NCBI RefSeq assembly: GCF_025628985.1
Contig: NZ_JAOTEM010000004.1
Location: 124,001-188,000, forward strand
Length of the DNA: 64,000 nucleotides
DNA from: Chryseobacterium edaphi
Lineage (GTDB): Bacteria > Bacteroidota > Bacteroidia > Flavobacteriales > Weeksellaceae
Direction of reading: 5' to 3'
Shown here: one piece after another, positions 58,455 through 64,000 of the stretch
Position numbering within the stretch: the first letter of the stretch is position 1
Layout: every line of letters begins with the position of its first letter
Notes under the pieces: model-generated
Databases searched by the model: none
What the model was told of the DNA's origin: nothing
Seen by the model: the letters and a program-made list of their open reading frames with translations, nothing else
Translations under genes and position numbers: made by a program

Positions 58455-59291
58455 TTACTTCAACTTATAAGAACTCCCGTTCCAAAGATAAGTTTTAGAT
58501 AAACGCTTTACTTTCTCTCTGTCCTTCTCATCCTTTTCCACTTCTTCCATTTTAAAAATGAAAGCATTTGGATTTCCGCCTTTATCGTTTGGGAAAATAA
58601 ATTCTTCGCTGTGATGATAAATATCGGCATCTCCAACGTTCATCAATTGTGGCAAAGCGATCAATTTTTTATCTTTAAATAAAATATATTGGTCATAACC
58701 TGCAATTCCACACGCTTCTCCGGAAACGACAGCTTTAAGGGTGAAATCTATATTCTGAAGTTTGTGATTGCTTTCGACATTGAAAGTTCCATAACTCAAA
58801 CTTTCGCCAGAACCTGTTTCAAAGAAAACCTCATCAAGTAAAGAACTTCCTTCAACAACTTTTACGCTTGCAATATTCTGTTTGTAATTTTGATTAAACT
58901 TTTTGTCTCTCTTATCGATCGTTTTTGAAATTCCGAAAAGAAAATCGTACCCGTTTTTGTTTCTGTAACCAATACAAAGATTTGCACCCCAAACATAACC
59001 TTCCGAAGTTTTATTCTCTTTCTGATAGAAAACTTTATACCAGTTTGAACCTCTTTCTCCCAACTTCAAAATAGTTTCATCCTTTTTAAGAATTAAAACC
59101 TGTTGATTGGATTGCAAAGAATCTAAAATCTGAGCATTCACATTCGGTTGCTGTCTGACTCTCGTATGATCAGTAAAAATCTTCTGCGTTTTGTTTTCTT
59201 CAAAATTAAAAACACCATTTGCATATACTTCTTCCTGTGCAGAAAAAATCTGAACAACGAATAAAAATAAGGTGATTAAAAAAGATTTCAT
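58455..59291 (-). CDS. Exported SH3-domain protein
   Basis: A 278-residue protein with a signal peptide (MKSFLITLFLFVVQIFSAQ). An SH3b-like domain (about 35-105) is seen in HTRVRQQPNVNAQILDSLQSNQQVLIL, GSNWYKVFYQ and SEGYVWGANLCIGY. The rest (about 110-278) is beta-rich with VSGEACGIAGYDQYILFKDKKLIALPQ. SH3b domains commonly bind peptidoglycan or other wall ligands. I start at the ATG at 59291. The preceding in-frame codons overlap the end of the neighbouring prmA region. Function unknown. Confidence 0.75.
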   Translation of the reverse strand: MKSFLITLFLFVVQIFSAQEEVYANGVFNFEENKTQKIFTDHTRVRQQPNVNAQILDSLQSNQQVLILKKDETILKLGERGSNWYKVFYQKENKTSEGYVWGANLCIGYRNKNGYDFLFGISKTIDKRDKKFNQNYKQNIASVKVVEGSSLLDEVFFETGSGESLSYGTFNVESNHKLQNIDFTLKAVVSGEACGIAGYDQYILFKDKKLIALPQLMNVGDADIYHHSEEFIFPNDKGGNPNAFIFKMEEVEKDEKDREKVKRLSKTYLWNGSSYKLK

Positions 59292-59307
59292 ATTAATATG
59301 GGTGTGA

Positions 59308-60135
59308 TTATTTTTCAAGCAAAAGACTTACCCATTCTTCACGCTGCAATTTCTTTTTCAGTTCTAAATTATTCTCTTTACAAACTTCCAAAATATCATC
59401 AACATCAAAGAAACAAAGTCCTGAAAGCAATAATTTTCCGCCATCATTTAAAACAGAAACATAGGTCGGAATGTCTGAAATCAGAATATTTCTATTGATA
59501 TTCGCTAAAATAATATCGTAATTTTCTTTTCCTAAATTATCTGCAGTCCCAAGTTCAATATCCAGTTCAACGTTGTTTCTTACAGCATTTTCCTTTGAAT
59601 TTTCAACTGACCATTCGTCGATGTCGATTGCTTTGGTTTCTCCGGCTCCGTTTTGTTTTGCATAAATTGCCAACACTGAAGTTCCGCAACCCATATCTAA
59701 AACTTTTTTTCCGTTGAAATCAATATCCATCATTTGCTGGATCATCAAATGTGTTGTCGGGTGATGACCGGTTCCGAATGACATTTTTGGTTGAATGACA
59801 ATTTCGTGCATTCCGGGAACAGATTCGTGGAATTCTGCTCTGATTAAAACTTTATCGTCAATATTGATCGGTTCAAAATTCTTTTCCCATTCTTCGTTCC
59901 AGTTGATATTCGGCATTTCTTTAAAAGTGTACTCGATTTTCACCTCATCATTCTGAAAAAGTGGTAAAGCTTTCAAATCATCTTCTTTGAAAAGATCTTT
60001 CTGAATATATCCTAAAATACCGTGAATTTCTTCTGTAAAACTGTCGAAACCTATCTCAATTAATTCTGCCATTAAAATATCACTCCAAGGTTGAAGAGGT
60101 TGTATTTTAAAATCGAATTCTAAATAATTTTGCAT
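59308..60135 (-). CDS. prmA: Ribosomal protein L11 methyltransferase
   Basis: A 275-residue SAM methyltransferase that methylates ribosomal protein L11. The N-terminal substrate domain starts MQNYLEFDFKIQPLQPWSDILMAELIEIGFDSF. The SAM domain has KVLDMGCGTSVLAIYAKQNGA (about 145-165), preceded by the characteristic MSFGTGHHPTTHLMIQQM, and ILANINRNILISDI. Length fits. Start at ATG 60135, with a TATTTTTG promoter element at 60151. Confidence 0.95.
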   Translation of the reverse strand: MQNYLEFDFKIQPLQPWSDILMAELIEIGFDSFTEEIHGILGYIQKDLFKEDDLKALPLFQNDEVKIEYTFKEMPNINWNEEWEKNFEPINIDDKVLIRAEFHESVPGMHEIVIQPKMSFGTGHHPTTHLMIQQMMDIDFNGKKVLDMGCGTSVLAIYAKQNGAGETKAIDIDEWSVENSKENAVRNNVELDIELGTADNLGKENYDIILANINRNILISDIPTYVSVLNDGGKLLLSGLCFFDVDDILEVCKENNLELKKKLQREEWVSLLLEK

Positions 60136-60150
60136 GTGAATAATTTGTTG

Positions 60151-60158
60151 CAAAAATA
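60151..60158 (-). promoter_or_regulatory. -7 promoter element (TATTTTTG) of prmA
   Basis: Minus-strand match to TAnnTTTG, 16 bp before the ATG at 60135. It lies in the gap after the membrane-effector candidate, so prmA is probably transcribed on its own. Confidence 0.5.
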
Positions 60159-60231
60159 AAACTACTTTTTCAATTTGCAGTCATTTTTGTCATTATCCCA
60201 ATTTTTGAAGATAAGAGATTTTTTAAATAAC

Positions 60232-61590
60232 TTATTTAAAAAAACCTAATTGTTCTTTCAAAATAGCAATTGTTTTTTTAGTTTTTTTCAATTGTTTAAA
60301 AACGATAATAATAAATGTAACATTATATAAAAAATTTAAGGATAGCCACCAAACACTTTTGGAAATTATAATTTCAAGATAATTATCTAAAGGTTCTCCG
60401 ATAAATATTGATATTAAAAAAGGAATGAATGCAATAACCGGAATAAGTTGTACTACAAAACCAATATTCACTAAATTTGATATTTTTTTTATATTTGGAG
60501 TATAATCATTTGTGGTAGTGAATATTTTTAATTCTAAATATCGTGCTGTTCTAAATATCCAGTTAAATACTGTGATGATGTACACCAGATTTATAATGGC
60601 CAGAATGACTGGTATCACCAACCAATAAAATGCAATATCTGAAAAAAAAATAAATGAAAAACTTACACTGTTTGCAATGATAATAAGCACCTTTCTGCTG
60701 TAAATTTTCTTCAATAAATTAATTGATGTTTTATCTGCAAAAGCATTCGCTGGGAGTCCCGATTTTCTACTGATAATGAAATTCTGCATCTCTGCTTTAA
60801 AATCGCCTTGAAGAATCGTTTCCCGCCGAGGCTCAAAAGGCACCCAGTTTTTATCAAAAGCAATAAATCTTTGCTTTTCTGAGCTCAATGGAATTTTCTC
60901 TTTTATTTGATCAAAAGAATTTAGAATTTTAATGTTTTTTTTGCGACCCTTATCAATATATATAATGAATTTTTCAGGATTTGCATGTTTCAAACATAAA
61001 GACAATTCCCATTGTACTTCTGGTCGGTCATCCATATACAGTGCAATCAGCCCTGCATAGTTTATGAGGTTGAAAATTATATCTCTCCAATGATCATCAG
61101 TAGAAAAAATTCTATATCCGCCAAAAGAAGCTTCTTTTCCATTTGCACCAAGACCTATTAAAGGCCCGAAATCTTTAAACGTTCTTTTTATTACAGCTTC
61201 CGGTCCTCCCAAAAGACCATATTTCCAATGATTAATCTCATCATCAGATGTGAAAGATCGTAAATAAAGCACATAACCATTTTCTTTTATTTGTGGCAAA
61301 CCTTCCTTTTTTATAAGCTTAAATCCGGGCATCAGTAAAAGATAAGTCGGAAAAACTAATAAAATAAGCGCCAAATAGCTCATTAGAAAATTTCCTCCGT
61401 GAAGATTAGTTTCAATAGCAAAACAAGTAATAGCAATTGCGATTGCACAGCAGACAATCACTCCTAAAACAATAAGAGTATATCCTAAAGATTTTGATTT
61501 TAACGGTTTTTGATCAGGTTTAGAACTTACAATAAATTCCATCATCTGATCAAATGAAAGCACTTTTTGTTGGAAAGGATAATCAATCAT
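60232..61590 (-). CDS. Membrane protein with cytosolic alpha/beta domain, possible conflict-system effector
   Basis: A 452-residue membrane protein. Two N-terminal transmembrane segments (about 38-59, 68-88) are followed by a soluble domain (about 100-290) with conserved-looking blocks: YVLYLRSFTSDDE (106-118), GYRIFSTDDHW (158-168) and PEVQWELSLCL (190-200), then a Lys-rich strand KFIIYIDKGRKK. Four more hydrophobic segments lie at about 300-435. The LRSFxxDD...DDxW...WEL pattern is familiar from uncharacterised bacterial proteins that look like nucleotide-binding or TIR-like domains; that reading is mine, from memory. It starts 47 bp after the deoxyribosyltransferase-like/TPR gene, in one apparent operon. 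Confidence 0.6.
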   Translation of the reverse strand: MIDYPFQQKVLSFDQMMEFIVSSKPDQKPLKSKSLGYTLIVLGVIVCCAIAIAITCFAIETNLHGGNFLMSYLALILLVFPTYLLLMPGFKLIKKEGLPQIKENGYVLYLRSFTSDDEINHWKYGLLGGPEAVIKRTFKDFGPLIGLGANGKEASFGGYRIFSTDDHWRDIIFNLINYAGLIALYMDDRPEVQWELSLCLKHANPEKFIIYIDKGRKKNIKILNSFDQIKEKIPLSSEKQRFIAFDKNWVPFEPRRETILQGDFKAEMQNFIISRKSGLPANAFADKTSINLLKKIYSRKVLIIIANSVSFSFIFFSDIAFYWLVIPVILAIINLVYIITVFNWIFRTARYLELKIFTTTNDYTPNIKKISNLVNIGFVVQLIPVIAFIPFLISIFIGEPLDNYLEIIISKSVWWLSLNFLYNVTFIIIVFKQLKKTKKTIAILKEQLGFFK

Positions 61591-61637
61591 TTCTTAGTAA
61601 TTAGTTAGATTTCTGTTTTAATAAAATATTTAAACAA

Positions 61638-62867
61638 TTAATTTTTCAATCTTTTTAAATGTTCCAATCCTTTATTATATGTTTCAATCTCCCAATCTAC
61701 TGTTGTCGAACTTAAAAACTTGTCATTATACAATTCAAAATTTCCATGGTCATCAAGAGAAAAATAACAATTTGCTAAGGTTGCATAAAGCCATTTTAAA
61801 TCACTTCTGCTTTCAAAATCTTCATCTTCTTTTAAGTTTTCAATAATTTTGATGATTTCTTTTCGGTTCTTTTTAGCAGCAAATTTCAAATAAATTTTTT
61901 CTTCTTCGTCTTTGGTAATTTCAGATTTTAAATCTAAACAAAGCGTATAATTTTCTCCAGTATAATAATCCTGATTAATCGTAAAACCTCTTTTGTAATA
62001 GTCAATTGCACGATCAAGAAACTCTATATTTTCTTTGTTCTCAAGCCATAATCCTTTATATATTGCTCCGGTAATTCCTAAAGTTTCAGGATCATTTGTA
62101 TTTCTATTATCCGGTTCTAACTTATTAATGATCGACAAAGCATCTAAAAGTGCAGAAGTTGGATTTACAGATTTATCTTTATAAGTTGATAAAGCCCATT
62201 GCTGAATATAATAAGCATCGTTCCCTACTCTTTCACTCGCAATTTTCCAAAGTTTCTTTGCTTCAGAGAAATTACTCTTTGCCATTTTATTTTTAGCAGC
62301 TTCTACTGTGGCGAAAATGGCGTTTTCCTTTTTTGCTAAATCTTCAATTATTTGTGTATATTCTTCTTTAGGAAGAGTGTAAGGTTGTACACCTTTAATA
62401 TGATGAAACAACGGACTATCTGTTTCTCTGGTTCTATCAACCTCTTTTATCAGTTTTGTCAGTTGATTCACACATCTCAATGTCTCAGTATAACCGATAT
62501 CTTCTCCCATATGCGAATAGGTGAAAATCTTATTATGATTTAAATCAAAAGGAATATTTCCATCTTTTTCTTTCATAATTATCGTTGAGAAAGGTCTGGC
62601 TGCATGTCGAATTCCGAGCTCGTAAATGGCATTCGGATTAAACGTTGTGATGTCCGCAATACAAAGATCTGCATGAATTAACAAGGCATACATATTTTTG
62701 TCGATCATTCCAGATTCTAAAATTTCATCGCTGCGAACACATGTAAAACCTACATTTTCTACAGCCGGTTTTATAATGCTATGATAGGTTTTGTCTAAAT
62801 CATAGGTTTTTCCTAAAGTGGGATCGGTTTTTTTGCCGTATCCCATGATGACGAAGCAGAGTTTCAT
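61638..62867 (-). CDS. Nucleoside 2-deoxyribosyltransferase-like (DRHyd-type) plus TPR protein
   Basis: A 409-residue protein. The N-terminal 120 residues are a nucleoside-2-deoxyribosyltransferase-like fold: CFVIMGYGKKTDP (4-16), FTCVRSDEI (41-49) and ADLCIADITTFNPNAIYELGIRHA (66-89), where Glu83 in NAIYELG is the equivalent of the family's catalytic glutamate. From about 190 to 405 it is alpha-helical, with TPR-like stretches such as FSEAKKLWKIASERVG and AIDYYKRGFTINQDYYTGENY. This N-terminal-plus-repeat layout occurs in predicted ASK-type (TRAFs-binding) bacterial conflict proteins. The membrane-protein gene follows after 47 bp. The catalytic activity and trigger are unproven. Confidence 0.72.
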   Translation of the reverse strand: MKLCFVIMGYGKKTDPTLGKTYDLDKTYHSIIKPAVENVGFTCVRSDEILESGMIDKNMYALLIHADLCIADITTFNPNAIYELGIRHAARPFSTIIMKEKDGNIPFDLNHNKIFTYSHMGEDIGYTETLRCVNQLTKLIKEVDRTRETDSPLFHHIKGVQPYTLPKEEYTQIIEDLAKKENAIFATVEAAKNKMAKSNFSEAKKLWKIASERVGNDAYYIQQWALSTYKDKSVNPTSALLDALSIINKLEPDNRNTNDPETLGITGAIYKGLWLENKENIEFLDRAIDYYKRGFTINQDYYTGENYTLCLDLKSEITKDEEEKIYLKFAAKKNRKEIIKIIENLKEDEDFESRSDLKWLYATLANCYFSLDDHGNFELYNDKFLSSTTVDWEIETYNKGLEHLKRLKN

Positions 62868-63359
62868 GGTGGTTTGGTTTTTTGGTTAGGATATAGTTTT
62901 TAACTCCAAATATTTCTTGTTGTAGAACATCTTATGATTTAGAATTCTTTCACTACCATTACATACATTCATGTAATAATTTCCATTACAGTATATCAAA
63001 CTAAGATAACCACCGAAATATATTCAGGATTATCCTTTCTTGCATATTATATAACGGATGTCCAAAAGTTCAGACTTCTTTCCAGCAAAAGGAAAGAACT
63101 TGTATAGGTTTAGAATTCCTAAACCTTTTTAAAAGATTGGTTTTCACGATTATTAAGTTTTTAGTTTATATAAAATTATGAAAAATATTGATTGTATTGA
63201 AACTTTTTCATCAAAAATGACAACACAAAAAAAAGCGGGATAGTTCCCGCTTTTATATCATCTTATAATGAAAATTTAAATGTTTTTTATAAAATCCATT
63301 CATCCGGGAATGGTACTTTTTGTATTTCAACACAGATTTATTCTATAATTTCTATTTTC
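62868..63359. other. Gene-free stretch upstream of the deoxyribosyltransferase-like/TPR gene
   Basis: No gene is evident in this roughly 490 bp. It includes two consecutive hairpins (63076-63098 and 63106-63126, the second followed by T5 on the plus strand) and a strong hairpin, AAAAGCGGGA-TAGT-TCCCGCTTTT (63231-63254), past the short-chain dehydrogenase stop. A small RNA on the plus strand is possible. Confidence 0.5.
63231..63256. terminator. Terminator past the short-chain dehydrogenase gene
   Basis: AAAAGCGGGA-TAGT-TCCCGCTTTT perfect 10-bp stem, A/T flanks on both sides. Confidence 0.85.
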
Positions 63360-64000
63360 TTATGGATTTGTAGAAAAGATAGAACCATTCGCAATTAAAG
63401 CACGTCTGTTCATTTTCAAAATATCTCTTACCCATTCTGCGAAGTCTTCCGGCTGAAGAACTTTATCAGGATTTCCGTCTGTTAATCCGCCTTCGATAGA
63501 CATATCTGAAGCAATTGTACTAGGAGTTAGAGTTACAACTCTGATGTTTTGTTTTCTCCATTCTGCCATCATAGATTGAGATAAAGAAACAACTGCTGCT
63601 TTTGAAGCTGCGTAAGCCGACATATTTGGACCGCCTTTCAAACCTGCGGTTGAAGCAACATTGATGATATCACCTTCACCTTTTTCTCTCAGGAAAGGAT
63701 AAACTGCTTTTGCCGCATAATACACTCCGAAAAGATTGGTTTTGATAACCTGTTCCCAAACTTCAGAAGACATTTCTTCGATCGAACCGAAATCTCCGAT
63801 TCCTGCATTATTGATTAAGATATCAATTCCGTCTAATTGTTCTGCTAAAGATTCTATTCCTGCTTTTACGTGAATTTCGTTATCTATACTAAAAACGGCA
63901 TATGATGAATTGACACCCAGTTTTTTGATTTCGTCAACGGTCATTTTAAGGTTTTCCTCGTTTCTTCCTGTGATTCCAATATTTACACCTTCATTGGCAA
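63360..64000 (-). CDS. Short-chain dehydrogenase/reductase, FabG-like (5' end outside window)
   Basis: The last 213 or so residues of a classical short-chain dehydrogenase; the N-terminal Rossmann motif lies beyond the right edge. Visible are VNIGITGRNEENLK at the edge, DILINNAGIGDFGS, the serine in NVASTAGLKG, the catalytic YAASKAAVVSL, and a ...STIASDMSIEG substrate loop. It is most like 3-ketoacyl-ACP reductases, but family members act on many alcohols and ketones, so the substrate is open. Transcribed leftwards, ending at a terminator at 63231. Confidence 0.88.
   Translation of the reverse strand, partial: ANEGVNIGITGRNEENLKMTVDEIKKLGVNSSYAVFSIDNEIHVKAGIESLAEQLDGIDILINNAGIGDFGSIEEMSSEVWEQVIKTNLFGVYYAAKAVYPFLREKGEGDIINVASTAGLKGGPNMSAYAASKAAVVSLSQSMMAEWRKQNIRVVTLTPSTIASDMSIEGGLTDGNPDKVLQPEDFAEWVRDILKMNRRALIANGSIFSTNP

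Overview
The window looks like chromosomal DNA from a member of the Flavobacteriia, most likely Chryseobacterium or a close relative in the Weeksellaceae. The DNA is AT-rich. Several genes have Bacteroidota promoters of the form TTG-N18..23-TAnnTTTG in front of them (purA, parA and the tRNA genes), and start codons generally lack Shine-Dalgarno sequences. Many families typical of this group are present: GLPGLI, GSCFA, DUF4269, WbqC, DUF5683, a long LepB, and grasp-with-spasm peptide maturases. There is no rRNA and no CRISPR array. The genus call is inference from gene content.

Left part (1-16000), accessory in character. A damage-tolerance cassette comes first: a DnaE-type polymerase (cut by the window edge) and a Y-family polymerase, divergent from a LexA-like HTH/S24 regulator whose start codon overlaps a perfect 19-bp palindrome; an AlkB-type dioxygenase follows. 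Next is a ribosomal-peptide cluster on the minus strand: GLPGLI protein, precursor peptide, ATP-grasp maturase, an unrecognised 60-residue protein and a SPASM maturase, the last three joined by ATGA overlaps. A TlpA-like thioredoxin diverges from it. A three-gene operon (universal stress protein, acetyltransferase, ornithine/alanine-racemase-like enzyme), an AraC regulator, a RadC-like protein and a tyrosine recombinase follow. The recombinase lies beside an unusual set of inverted repeats and three identical tRNA-Asp genes.

Middle part (16000-49300), mostly housekeeping. It holds thioredoxin, a cysteine desulfurase, a four-enzyme set resembling decaprenyl-phospho-arabinose synthesis (UbiA-type transferase, HAD phosphatase, DprE1-like oxidase, DprE2-like reductase), envelope lipoproteins, a subtilase, and the block wbqC-lepB-dapB-DUF5683-parB-parA, then tonB and purA. 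Further on are a GIY-YIG protein, an ABC-F ATPase, hpt, adk, obg, two DEAD-box helicases, tatD, a polyprenyl synthase, and a Pit phosphate transporter with its DUF47 partner.

Right part (49400-64000). Surface-polysaccharide genes (FkbM methyltransferase, flippase, two glycosyltransferases), aspartase, a peptidoglycan amidase, and a tRNA-Ser-Pro-Arg cluster. A 183-bp Pro-Arg pair is repeated on the far side of a frameshifted gene. After prmA comes the best candidate for an undescribed system: a nucleoside-deoxyribosyltransferase-like/TPR protein followed by a membrane protein with a conserved cytosolic alpha/beta domain, resembling components predicted for bacterial conflict systems. A short-chain dehydrogenase is cut by the right edge.
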